In this document: in pieces, positions 6,874 to 15,068 of the stretch | Numbering within the stretch: position 1 is the first letter of the stretch | Layout of the letters: each line of letters begins with the position of its first letter | Origin: CAZQRP01 sp964596125 | Lineage (GTDB): Bacteria > Chloroflexota > Dehalococcoidia > GIF9 > UBA5629 | Length of the DNA: 37,459 nt | Direction of reading: 5' to 3' | Assembly: GCA_964596125.1 (NCBI GenBank) | Contig: CAZQRP010000029.1 | Location: forward strand, 1 to 37,459 | The notes under the pieces: generated by a model | Told to the model about the DNA's origin: nothing | The model's database searches: none | Seen by the model: only the letters and a program-made list of their open reading frames with translations | Made by a program: the position numbers and the translations under genes

Positions 6874-9639
6874 ATGGTTGTCAGTCTAGAGGCTAAGACA
6901 ATTAACCTTACAATTAATGAACAACCAGTTACGGTAGCAGAAGGTACTACGGTACTCGAAGCCGCCAAAGAGGCGGGTATTTACATTCCTACCTTGTGTT
7001 ATCATCCCAGCTTAACTCCGTACGGCGGCTGTCGCCTGTGCATTGTTGAAATTGAGAACCTGCGAGGTTTTCCTACTTCCTGTACCACACCTGTAACCGA
7101 GGGTATGGTAGTCAATACTAAAACACCACAGCTCCAGGAACTAAGACGCAATATTTTAGAACTCATCCTGGCAGAACACCCGAACTCTTGTCTTTCCTGC
7201 TGGCGTTTAAAGCGTTGCCAGCCATTCGATATCTGTCTACGGAATGTAGCAGTCACAGAGCGGTGTGTTACCTGCTCTAAAAACGGATCGTGTGAACTCC
7301 AGGAAGTAACCGATAATATAGGACTCGAGGATGTTACGCTCCCAGCAATCTCTAAAGAGTTGCCAATTCTCAGGGACTCCCCATTTTTCGATCGTGACTA
7401 TAACCTGTGCATCCTTTGCGGGCGCTGTGTAAGGGTATGCCAGGATATACGAGGCGCAGGGGCTATTGCCTTTACCTACCGGGGAAGCCAGGCGCTGGTT
7501 GGTACAGCATTTAACCGTTCACTCCAGGATTCGAACTGTCAATTTTGCGGAGCTTGTGTCGACATCTGTCCCACCGGTGCTTTAATGGAGCGCGCCAGCA
7601 AATGGCAGGGCTCAGCGGAACAATGTGTAACTACAACCTGCCCTTATTGCGGGGTCGGCTGTCAATTAAATATCCAGACAAAAGAAAATAGAATCATTGC
7701 GGTAACACCTGTATCAGACAATTCGGTTAATAAGGGGCAAGCTTGCGTTAAAGGTCGCTTTGGAATTGCCGAGTTTGTTCATCACCCTCAGCGATTGACT
7801 ACACCCTTAATACGTAAGAATGGAAAATTAGTCGAGGCAAGCTGGGATGAGGCGTTAGAACTGGTGACAGAGAAACTGGCCGGATATAAAGGAGACAAGT
7901 TCGCTTTCATTTCTTCGGCTAAGTGTACCAATGAGGACAACTATCTGGCTCAGAAATTCACTCGTAGCGTCATGACCACCAATAATATAGACCATTGTGC
8001 CAGGCTATGTCATGCGCCTACCGTAGCAGGTCTAGCTCAAGCTTTTGGCAGTGGTGCCATGACTAATTCGATCGATGAAATAGGAGTAGCTGCCTGCATT
8101 CTTGTTATCGGCAGCAACACCACTTCAGCGCATCCGGTTATTGCCTTAGAGATAAAAAAGGCAGTACGTAATGGCGGGAAGTTAATTGTCGCCAATCCAC
8201 GAGAGATTGAGCTTTGTCGCTATGCTGATATCTGGCTAAGACACCTTCCCGGAAGCGATGTTGCCTTACTTATGGGTATGATGAAGGTCATCTTCGATGA
8301 AAAGCTGGCCGATTCAGCTTTCATTGCAGAATGTTGTGAGAATTTCGATGCTTTTAAAGAATCGCTGAATAAGTTTGATCTAAAGTTTGTCGAGAAAGTT
8401 ACCGGTGTACCCGGCGATAAGATAGCCCAGGCAGCCCGATTATATGCCACGGAAAAACCGGCGACCATCATTTATTCTATGGGTATAACACAGCATAGTC
8501 ATGGCACCGACAATGTACTGGCCACCGCCAACCTGGCCATGCTAACCAGCAATATCGGTAAACCGTCAACCGGAGTAAATCCACTTAGAGGGCAGAACAA
8601 CGTCCAGGGTGCCTGTGACATGGGTGCACTGCCCAATGTATACACCGCTTATCAGCGAGTTGACAATCCTGATATTCAGAAGAAACATGAGACCGCATTT
8701 GGATGCAGCTTAAGCTCCAGCCCGGGATTAACACTAACAGAGATGCTCGACGCTGCATACAATGGACAGATTAAGGCCATTTATCTGATGGGCGAAAATC
8801 CCGTGATAAGCGATCCCAATGCAAAACACGTTGAAGAGGCATTAGAAAAACTGGAATTTTTAGTAGTCCAGGATATCTTTCTTACCGAAACAGCAAGTCT
8901 TGCTGATGTCGTCTTACCGTCAACTACATTCGCTGAAAAAGATGGAACGTTTACCAATACTGAACGTCGAATTCAGCGAGTCAGAAAGTCAATTGAACCG
9001 GTAGGTAGCTCTAGGCCCGATTGGTGGATTATCTGCCAGGTAGCCAGGAGATTGGGAGGCAAAGGTTTTGACTTTGAAAATCCGTCGCAAATTATGGAAG
9101 AGATTGCCAGCCTAACGCCGAGCTATGGAGGTGTGAGCTACCAGCGTCTGGAGGAGTGTGGACTACAATGGCCATGCCCTACTTCAGACCATCCTGGAAC
9201 GCCTATACTCCATGTCGCTACATTCGTTTGTGGTCTGGGAAGATTCACACCACTGGATTATAAACCTCCTGCAGAATTACCTGATAAAGAATATCCGTTG
9301 ATGCTCACTACAGGGCGTAGTCTGTATCATTTCCATACTGGGACTATGACCCGCAAAGTAACGGGACTCAATGCAATTGAGCCGGAGGGCATAGTCGAGA
9401 TAAATCCTGCTGACGCTGCTTCTTTAAAGATCGCAGATGGCGAAAAAGTAAGGATTATTTCCCGACGTGGCAAAGTGGTAGCGAAAGCTAGAGTGACTGA
9501 TGACTCTCCACCCAAAGTGGTATTCATGGCATTCCACTTTGCTGAGAGCGCAGCTAATATCCTGACTAATCCGGTACTAGACCCTGTATCTAAAATACCC
9601 GAACTGAAAGTCTGTGCTGTAACAATTGAAAAGGCATAG
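6874..9639 (+). CDS. fdhA: Formate dehydrogenase catalytic subunit, cysteine type, with NuoG-like N-terminus
   Basis: A 921-aa Mo/W-bis-MGD formate dehydrogenase that oxidises formate to CO2 or runs in reverse. Its N-terminal electron wire has a [2Fe-2S] domain (C42, C53, C56, C70), a His-Cys cluster region (H102, C106, C109 ... C131, C134, C140), and two [4Fe-4S] clusters (C179-C189, C222-C232). The catalytic half starts with its own [4Fe-4S] (C256, C259, C263, C291). C379-H380 in ARLCHAPTVAGL is the metal-ligand cysteine, where selenocysteine occurs in FdhF; R572 in NPLRGQNNVQGACDMG is the substrate arginine. The C-terminal MopB domain contains TTGRSLYHFHTGTMTRK. Between the two halves of the His-Cys motif lies an insert of about 22 residues with C115 and C121. 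No twin-arginine signal is present, so it is cytosolic. TAGGAG precedes ATG 6874. Confidence 0.93.
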   Translation: MVVSLEAKTINLTINEQPVTVAEGTTVLEAAKEAGIYIPTLCYHPSLTPYGGCRLCIVEIENLRGFPTSCTTPVTEGMVVNTKTPQLQELRRNILELILAEHPNSCLSCWRLKRCQPFDICLRNVAVTERCVTCSKNGSCELQEVTDNIGLEDVTLPAISKELPILRDSPFFDRDYNLCILCGRCVRVCQDIRGAGAIAFTYRGSQALVGTAFNRSLQDSNCQFCGACVDICPTGALMERASKWQGSAEQCVTTTCPYCGVGCQLNIQTKENRIIAVTPVSDNSVNKGQACVKGRFGIAEFVHHPQRLTTPLIRKNGKLVEASWDEALELVTEKLAGYKGDKFAFISSAKCTNEDNYLAQKFTRSVMTTNNIDHCARLCHAPTVAGLAQAFGSGAMTNSIDEIGVAACILVIGSNTTSAHPVIALEIKKAVRNGGKLIVANPREIELCRYADIWLRHLPGSDVALLMGMMKVIFDEKLADSAFIAECCENFDAFKESLNKFDLKFVEKVTGVPGDKIAQAARLYATEKPATIIYSMGITQHSHGTDNVLATANLAMLTSNIGKPSTGVNPLRGQNNVQGACDMGALPNVYTAYQRVDNPDIQKKHETAFGCSLSSSPGLTLTEMLDAAYNGQIKAIYLMGENPVISDPNAKHVEEALEKLEFLVVQDIFLTETASLADVVLPSTTFAEKDGTFTNTERRIQRVRKSIEPVGSSRPDWWIICQVARRLGGKGFDFENPSQIMEEIASLTPSYGGVSYQRLEECGLQWPCPTSDHPGTPILHVATFVCGLGRFTPLDYKPPAELPDKEYPLMLTTGRSLYHFHTGTMTRKVTGLNAIEPEGIVEINPADAASLKIADGEKVRIISRRGKVVAKARVTDDSPPKVVFMAFHFAESAANILTNPVLDPVSKIPELKVCAVTIEKA

Positions 9640-9657
9640 AACAGGCAACCGCCTGTT
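9640..9657 (+). terminator. Hairpin after the formate dehydrogenase operon
   Basis: AACAGGC and GCCTGTT form a perfect 7-bp stem with an AACC loop starting at the fdhA stop. There is no T tract after it, so it may act as an RNA stabiliser or weak terminator. Confidence 0.4.
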
Positions 9658-9714
9658 GTAAATCAACATCTGAATTCGATTTGTAACTACTAAAGCCTTA
9701 AAGGTTTGATTTTA

Positions 9715-9834
9715 CTATCCACCAAAAGCCGACAACAGGAGTACTCCCAGCACTGTAAGACCTGCTGCATGCATTACACCGAATATGGCTGCTCCCACAA
9801 TAATAGCTAAACCTAGCGGCATTTCTTGTTGCAT
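9715..9834 (-). CDS. 39-aa single-helix membrane protein, function unknown
   Basis: A short reading frame with ATG at 9834-9832 and TAG at 9717-9715. It has a perfect AGGAGG Shine-Dalgarno (9841-9846) 6 nt before the start, which is the main argument that it is real. The product starts MQQEMPLGLAIIVGAAIFGV, continues with one hydrophobic Gly/Ala/Leu-rich stretch and ends LLLSAFGG. It would be one transmembrane helix with a short acidic N-terminal tail. It lies about 440 nt downstream of the UbiD-family gene on the same strand, separated by non-coding DNA, and converges with the fdh operon. I do not recognise a family. A small accessory subunit or membrane microprotein is possible. Confidence 0.6.
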   Translation of the reverse strand: MQQEMPLGLAIIVGAAIFGVMHAAGLTVLGVLLLSAFGG

Positions 9835-9847
9835 GTTTTACCTCCTA

Positions 9848-10277
9848 GATATTTCTGAATGTCTTCACACCTTACAATGGCGATACTACCGGTTGTATAG
9901 ATTCAACCAGTCTTAAAAGGACCTTCCAATATAACAAGACAGAATGTTGGAAGTCCATCGACCACCATACGTAAATTCACAGCGATGCATTGATTAAATA
10001 GCTATCTGGACAGTGTTTCCGGAAAATCCTGGCTAAGTATACAATACAGGGGCAAAGCGGTCAATCACTTGGTGCAGAGTACCATGACACAACTCCTAAG
10101 GACTTGTACCATCGTAACTGGTGCAGGTATAAAAACATTCGGGTACTCGTGCGCCCTCGGAGTATAGTGTATTGCCGTTACCAATATACCCCTTACTGTA
10201 CTGCCGTGCATACTATGACAAATGTAGTTGGTTTACACACCTCGATCCGAGATGACGACTTTACTCCAATCAAAAAA
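9848..10277. other. Non-coding stretch between the 39-aa gene and the UbiD-family gene
   Basis: No convincing gene is present; plus-strand frames here continue antisense into UbiD and look like shadows. The stretch contains an inverted repeat CTTCCAA/TTGGAAG (9923-9929, 9947-9953) and short direct repeats: GGTGCAG at 10071 and 10120, GTACCAT at 10079 and 10106. No clear UbiD terminator was found. Confidence 0.5.
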
Positions 10278-11681
10278 TCAGCCAATACCCCATTTTTTTC
10301 TCACCCTATCCATTACCTCCGGCCTATCTGCAACGACTTCGGGGAAGTCTTCTTTCCATTCATACGGTTTGCAGGCATTAATCACTGCCCTCGAAGTGGA
10401 GAAGGCTTTGGTGGGTCTGCGGATTATGGGATCGGTAGGTGCAGACCAGCAATCACGGACTATGTCTATATCCTGCCACGGGTCTACACGAAAGCATAGA
10501 GCCCGTATAACTTCCTCTATATCGGTAGGGTCAACATCTTCATCCACGGTAATTATATACCTGCCATGGCGGGCGGCTGCCCCGCCACTTATTATTGTCA
10601 TAGCTGCCCTCTTAGCATGCCCGGCATACCGTTGTTGAATAGATATTACGACCAACATTGATGCCGCGATATCACTATAGTAAACGGCTTTAACATCAGG
10701 GATTCCCGCATTGATAAGGTCATTGAATAACGCTGCGCTCTTGAATAACGATGCTACACAGAAGTCATGCTCTGGAGGTTGCCCCAGCATAACAGGATCA
10801 TTTCTATAGTATATCCTTTCTACTTTAATAATAGGCCGTAATGCCCTTTGGCAGAAGGTGCCTGTCCATTCCCCGAAGGAACCCTCGTCTCTCATTTCAT
10901 CAGGAGGCAAGTATCCTACCAGTACTATTTCACTGTCAGCGGGTATAGGCAAGCCGGTTACCTCATCTATTATCACATTGACAGGTTCGTCCATTATAGC
11001 TCCCATAAGTTGATATTCCACTCCTACTGGAACTTGAGTTGAAGCTATCAAATGAACCAGGGGGTGATGCCCGACTGACACTGCCACAGGACAAGCCTTT
11101 CCTTTGGCTTGATGTTTTTCGTAGTGAATTCTACCATGTTGGCCCGGATCAATATTGATGCCCAGGGTGTTCCTATCGTGGACCATCACACGGTAGGTAC
11201 CCACGTTCACCACTCCTGTATCAGGATCCTTCGTTATAATAGCATCGCCTGTGCCAATATATCTACCACCGTCTGTCGGGTGCCATTTTGGAGTAGGAAA
11301 CTGTAAGACATCTACATCTTCTCCTGAAAGTATGTTCTCCAGCACCGGTCCTGTTTTGACCTGTTGGGGGTGGAACGCATCCATCTTGGCATACCACTTT
11401 GGTAACCACTGCCGTATCTCCTCTATTAATTTAAGCTTTGGTTCTATATACGGGATGCCCAGGGTTAATGCCACTCGCTTCGGTGTGGAAAGGGTACCGG
11501 TAACTACCCTGAATCCGGGAGGATAGTCCTTGATATTATCGAATAGGAGGGCCTTCCCCTTAGCTTTGCGGTTCAAGCTGGTAGCGCAACCGATCTCTTC
11601 ATCCCAATCGGCACCGTCAATCCTGCCAAGCTCTCCCTCCTCATCCATTTTAATCAGCCACTGTCTCAAATCATCTACCAT
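10278..11681 (-). CDS. UbiD family (prenylated-FMN) decarboxylase
   Basis: A 467-aa member of the UbiD/Fdc1/aromatic-carboxylase family, which uses prenylated FMN to add or remove CO2 on unsaturated or aromatic acids. NVGTYRV (R164) is the NxGxYR cofactor/substrate motif. MRDEGSFGEWTG gives the two catalytic glutamates, E266 and E271, at the expected five-residue spacing, and IDPGQHGRIHYEK is part of the prFMN/metal site. Length is normal. A GGAGGAG sequence lies about 10 nt before ATG 11681. No UbiX-type flavin prenyltransferase is in the window, so prFMN must come from elsewhere. A 73-codon ORF lies 39 nt upstream and may be co-transcribed. The substrate cannot be predicted. Confidence 0.92.
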   Translation of the reverse strand: MVDDLRQWLIKMDEEGELGRIDGADWDEEIGCATSLNRKAKGKALLFDNIKDYPPGFRVVTGTLSTPKRVALTLGIPYIEPKLKLIEEIRQWLPKWYAKMDAFHPQQVKTGPVLENILSGEDVDVLQFPTPKWHPTDGGRYIGTGDAIITKDPDTGVVNVGTYRVMVHDRNTLGINIDPGQHGRIHYEKHQAKGKACPVAVSVGHHPLVHLIASTQVPVGVEYQLMGAIMDEPVNVIIDEVTGLPIPADSEIVLVGYLPPDEMRDEGSFGEWTGTFCQRALRPIIKVERIYYRNDPVMLGQPPEHDFCVASLFKSAALFNDLINAGIPDVKAVYYSDIAASMLVVISIQQRYAGHAKRAAMTIISGGAAARHGRYIITVDEDVDPTDIEEVIRALCFRVDPWQDIDIVRDCWSAPTDPIIRRPTKAFSTSRAVINACKPYEWKEDFPEVVADRPEVMDRVRKKWGIG

Positions 11682-11720
11682 TCTATTTCTTCTCCTCCAT
11701 AAGAATAGTTATGTGCAGTA

Positions 11721-11942
11721 TTATCGTCGTCCTGTCGCCCGGATGTAGTTCCCACAGTCAGTGGTGTCTAATGGCATTTGTTTAAAAGACGTTTCCCCTG
11801 CAATACCTGTCTGTGTCATCTTCCAGACATCAGCTATTCTATTTAGGCTGGCATGACAGTGTAGGAAAGCATACCTTCGGATTATCCGGCTCTCCTCAAC
11901 GAGGTATCTCACTATGCTAGCATCTAATTGACAGAGCGTCAA
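11721..11942 (-). CDS. Possible 73-aa Cys/His-containing small protein upstream of UbiD
   Basis: A 73-codon frame on the same strand as UbiD, ending 39 nt before it. It has a TTG start at 11942 and no ribosome-binding site; a perfect TATAAT lies so close (11957-11962) that the transcript would be almost leaderless. An internal GTG at residue 11 is an alternative. The product is rich in charged and polar residues, with an LHCHASLN motif, a DCGNYIR motif near the end and a Cys near the start, so metal binding is conceivable. I do not recognise a family. It could be a real small protein, a remnant of a longer gene or a chance frame. Confidence 0.35.
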   Translation of the reverse strand: MTLCQLDASIVRYLVEESRIIRRYAFLHCHASLNRIADVWKMTQTGIAGETSFKQMPLDTTDCGNYIRATGRR

Positions 11943-11956
11943 ATAATTTGTTATGT

Positions 11957-11989
11957 ATTATAAAAAATGATAAACTGTAGCGGCCGCTA
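11957..11989 (-). promoter_or_regulatory. Putative promoter with overlapping palindrome, UbiD side
   Basis: On the minus strand a TATAAT box (11957-11962) directs transcription towards the 73-aa ORF and UbiD. At the position expected for its -35 box sits a perfect 12-bp palindrome TAGCGGCCGCTA (11978-11989) instead of a consensus -35. This arrangement resembles an operator covering a promoter. A matching partial copy, AGCGGCCG, occurs at 12206-12213 on the nfnA side. Confidence 0.35.
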
Positions 11990-12262
11990 ATAATAATAAA
12001 TAGCATCGAACGGGCTTTCACCACGACTGAATGTCGCTGGACCAAAGCATAGAGTTAATTAGACCAGTAGGATGCCTGCGATTCTTGAGAAAGCGATAGT
12101 ACCAACCAGATATATAATAAATAAAATCAGAAAATGCTGCATCGACATGCTAATAAGAAGCCAGAAATTTACTATTGATATCCAAGAGGTCAGGAAATCG
12201 CACGGAGCGGCCGAGATGCCTATCAGCGTATTAAATTAGATCCAGTAGTTTGGGGGGCTATT
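11990..12262. other. Divergent intergenic region between UbiD and nfnA
   Basis: AT-rich region with no strong gene. A 29-codon minus-strand frame (12059-12148) encodes a mostly hydrophobic peptide starting MSMQHFLILFIIYLVG but lacks a ribosome-binding site, so it is only a possibility. AGCGGCCG at 12206-12213 repeats part of the palindrome at 11978-11989. A G-rich run at 12252-12257 serves as the nfnA ribosome-binding site. Confidence 0.45.
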
Positions 12263-13102
12263 ATGTACAAAATTGTAACTAAAGAGAAGCTCAATCCTGT
12301 TATTGATTTTATGAAAGTCCAGGCACCTGCAGTAGCCAAAAAAGCAAAACCAGGTCAATTCGTTGTCATTCGCGTTGATGAGGTTGGCGAACGTATTCCG
12401 CTTACTCTTGCCGATTGGGATGACAAAGACGGTACTGTTAGCCTCGTGGCTATGCAAGTAGGGACTTCTACACATAAGCTAGCTAATCTAAATACTGATG
12501 ATCATATATTGAACCTGGTAGGCCCTTTAGGTCTGCCTTCGGAAATAGAGAAATTCGGCACCGTGGTTTTCGTTGGTGGTGGCGTAGGTATAGCCCCGAT
12601 ATTTCCCATAGCCAGAGCTTTAAAAAATGAAGGCAATAAGATTATTTCTATAATAGGCGCACGAAGCAAGGACTTACTTTTCTGGGAAGACCGAATGCGA
12701 AGCATAAGCGATGAGCTGATAGTCACCACTGATGATGGATCCTATGCTCGAAAAGGACTGGTTACAGAACCATTGAAAGAAATACTTGAAAGAGACGGAC
12801 AAGTTGATCGCGTCATTGCCATCGGTCCAGCAATAATGATGAAGTTTTGCTCATTAACAACCAAGCCTTTTAATGTTCCCACCATGGTCAGCCTGAATTC
12901 AATTATGGTCGATGGTACGGGGATGTGTGGATGTTGTCGCGTTTCGGTGAGCGATGTCACTAAATTTGCCTGCGTCGATGGACCCGACTTCGATGGGCAC
13001 CAGGTTGACTGGGACCTTTTATTCAAACGTCAGCAGGTATACCTTGATGAAGAGAAACGCTCGCTGGAATTGTGGAAATCCTGTCATTGCCAAAATGCTT
13101 GA
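12263..13102 (+). CDS. nfnA: NfnA-type ferredoxin-NADP+ reductase subunit
   Basis: A 279-aa FAD- and [2Fe-2S]-containing subunit of NADH-dependent reduced ferredoxin:NADP+ oxidoreductase (also known as SudB). Visible are the flavin-binding RIPLTLAD (44-51), the nucleotide-binding GGGVGIAP (105-112), a DDGSYARKG loop, and the C-terminal cluster ligands C222, C224, C225 and C237 in MCGCCRVSV and FACVDGPDFDGH. The next gene encodes the NfnB partner 12 nt downstream, which confirms the complex. NfnAB bifurcates electrons between NADPH, ferredoxin and NAD in the cytosol. It lies divergent from the UbiD gene. Confidence 0.92.
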   Translation: MYKIVTKEKLNPVIDFMKVQAPAVAKKAKPGQFVVIRVDEVGERIPLTLADWDDKDGTVSLVAMQVGTSTHKLANLNTDDHILNLVGPLGLPSEIEKFGTVVFVGGGVGIAPIFPIARALKNEGNKIISIIGARSKDLLFWEDRMRSISDELIVTTDDGSYARKGLVTEPLKEILERDGQVDRVIAIGPAIMMKFCSLTTKPFNVPTMVSLNSIMVDGTGMCGCCRVSVSDVTKFACVDGPDFDGHQVDWDLLFKRQQVYLDEEKRSLELWKSCHCQNA

Positions 13103-13114
13103 AGTTGGAGGTTT

Positions 13115-14533
13115 GTGTTGGAAGATAAAGAGAAGCCAAAACCAAAGATCGATTTAAATAGATTGCCCATGCCAAGGCAAGAGCCTGAAGTCAGGGCGAA
13201 AAATTATAATGAGGTAGCCCTCGGCTATACTGACGAAATGGCACTTCAAGAAGCTAACCGATGCATCCAATGCCCCAAACGTCCATGCGTCGAGGGCTGC
13301 CCTGTAAACGTGGACATTCCCGAATTCATCAAGGCTATACGTGACAATAACATGCCAGAGGCAGTAAGCATCCTTAAGAGTAAGAACAGCCTGCCAGGCA
13401 TTTGCGGCAGAGTTTGTCCACAGGAATCACAATGTGAAAGTGTCTGTTCATTAGGCAAAAAGGGAGCACCGATAGCTATCGGCCGCCTGGAGCGTTATGT
13501 AGCAGATTGGGAACAGATTCACGGACTTAACTCCACAGCATCATCACAGCCATCAACTGGTAAAAAGATAGCTGTGATCGGATCAGGTCCTGCTGGACTG
13601 ACCTGTGCCGCTGATTTAGCCAAAATGGGACATAAAGTAACCATTTTCGAGGCACTCCACGTTGCCGGTGGAGTGTTGATGTATGGTATTCCCGAGTTCA
13701 GACTGCCCAAGAGGATCGTCCAGTCTGAAGTCAATTTTGTTGAGTCTTTGGGCGTTGATATCAAACTTGACTCTGTAATGGGTAAACTGGCCACAGTTGA
13801 TGAGCTATTAAACGAAGGCTATGATGCTGCCTTTTTAGGCACTGGAGCCGGATTGCCTATGTTTCTGGATATACCCGGCGAAAACCTTAACGGCATTTAT
13901 TCGGCCAATGAATTTCTTACCAGGATCAACCTGATGAAGGCCTATCTATTTCCCGAATATGATACTCCGATAGCCGTGGGAAAAAGAGTAGCAGTTATTG
14001 GCGGCGGTAACGTAGCCATGGATTCCGCCCGTTGTGCTCTCAGACTCGGAGCAGATGAAGTTTACATCGTCTATCGTCGGTCCAGAGCGGAGTTGCCGGC
14101 CCGGCATGAAGAGGTGGAGAACGCTGAAGAAGAAGGAATCATCTTCAAGTTCCTTACTAATCCAAAACGCTTCATCGGCAACGACCGTGGTTGGATAACA
14201 TCGATGGAGTGCAATGAGATGGAATTGGGTGAACCTGATGCCAGCGGTAGACGCCGTCCCATTGTTAAACCCGGTAGTGAGTTTATCATCGATGTCGATG
14301 TGGCCATAGTAGCATTGGGAACCACTCCCAATCCCTTAATTCCCTCAACCACAGAAGGCCTGGAAATGACACGGCGTGGCACCGTGGTAGCTGATGAAGA
14401 GACTGGCAAGACTGTAAAAGACAGGGTATGGGCAGGCGGCGATGTAGTCACAGGCGCAGCCACAGTGATCAGCGCTATGGGTGCAGGGAAACGGGCCGCT
14501 GCGTCAATTAATGAATACCTCAAGAGCAGGTAA
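13115..14533 (+). CDS. nfnB: NfnB-type / glutamate synthase small-subunit-like NADPH oxidoreductase
   Basis: A 472-aa flavoprotein of the GltD/NfnB family. The N-terminal two-[4Fe-4S] domain has ligands C50, C53, C58, C62 and C97, C101, C107, C111. An FAD Rossmann motif GSGPAG (156-161) and an NADPH motif GGGNVAMD (296 onward) follow, and the C-terminal WAGGDVVTGAATVISAMGAG closes the FAD site. It could be read as a stand-alone glutamate synthase small subunit, but the adjacent nfnA makes NfnB the better call. The start is ambiguous: GTG 13115 is 3 nt and TTG 13118 is 6 nt from GGAGG (13107-13111), and spacing favours TTG, which would shorten the protein by one residue. Confidence 0.92.
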   Translation: MLEDKEKPKPKIDLNRLPMPRQEPEVRAKNYNEVALGYTDEMALQEANRCIQCPKRPCVEGCPVNVDIPEFIKAIRDNNMPEAVSILKSKNSLPGICGRVCPQESQCESVCSLGKKGAPIAIGRLERYVADWEQIHGLNSTASSQPSTGKKIAVIGSGPAGLTCAADLAKMGHKVTIFEALHVAGGVLMYGIPEFRLPKRIVQSEVNFVESLGVDIKLDSVMGKLATVDELLNEGYDAAFLGTGAGLPMFLDIPGENLNGIYSANEFLTRINLMKAYLFPEYDTPIAVGKRVAVIGGGNVAMDSARCALRLGADEVYIVYRRSRAELPARHEEVENAEEEGIIFKFLTNPKRFIGNDRGWITSMECNEMELGEPDASGRRRPIVKPGSEFIIDVDVAIVALGTTPNPLIPSTTEGLEMTRRGTVVADEETGKTVKDRVWAGGDVVTGAATVISAMGAGKRAAASINEYLKSR

Positions 14534-15068
14534 AAAAGAGGCATCATATCGTTCAACGACCTAGTTGCACATCCTACAGACTATTACGCCTCGCAATCAG
14601 GTAGTAATGATTTTAATAGAAATGACCTTTCCCTCCACGAAAGTAAGCCTTTGCCTGCATCTGTCACAGGATTTCCCTGATGAATAAAACCTGTGTACCT
14701 CCCGCTATTTCGATATATCGATATTCCGTATTCGCTGTTGCTACTTGCCAATGAATTATAGGATTATCTGGTTCTCTTTTCGGATACACCTTGTTAAACG
14801 ATTACCTGGCTTAGAGAACATTGACAACATTGATATAATTGACTCAATATAATTATCGAAATTATGCATCCGTCATTGCCAACTCCCGAGCAACAAGGCA
14901 ATATAATTCTGCAAAGACTATCGATATTCAAATGAAATGAACGCAGAAGATATGTAAACTGTTATCATTCAGGAAGACAAATAATACAAGAACAATGAGT
15001 CAGCTGACGGATGACTTTAATAAAAACAAAGAAAAGTTGGATATGATATACGGCAGGAGGCCAGTTTT
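14534..15068. other. Intergenic region upstream of the thiamine-diphosphate enzyme
   Basis: No gene or RNA was recognised in these 535 nt. The middle is AT-rich, with TTGACA at 14821-14826 and TATAAT boxes at 14834-14839 and 14848-14853. None has ideal spacing, so promoter assignment is uncertain. A perfect 12-bp palindrome TCGATATATCGA lies at 14710-14721. No clear nfn terminator was seen. Confidence 0.45.

Noticed and set aside
8008..8010. Selenocysteine at the formate dehydrogenase active site
   Set aside because: The codon is TGT (Cys), and no in-frame TGA is present.
10104..10638. Plus-strand ORFs antisense to UbiD
   Set aside because: Low-complexity shadow translations with no family features; the minus-strand UbiD is unambiguous.
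14534..15068. tRNA or structured RNA gene in the large gap
   Set aside because: No cloverleaf, GTTCGA-type loop or other RNA signature was found by eye.
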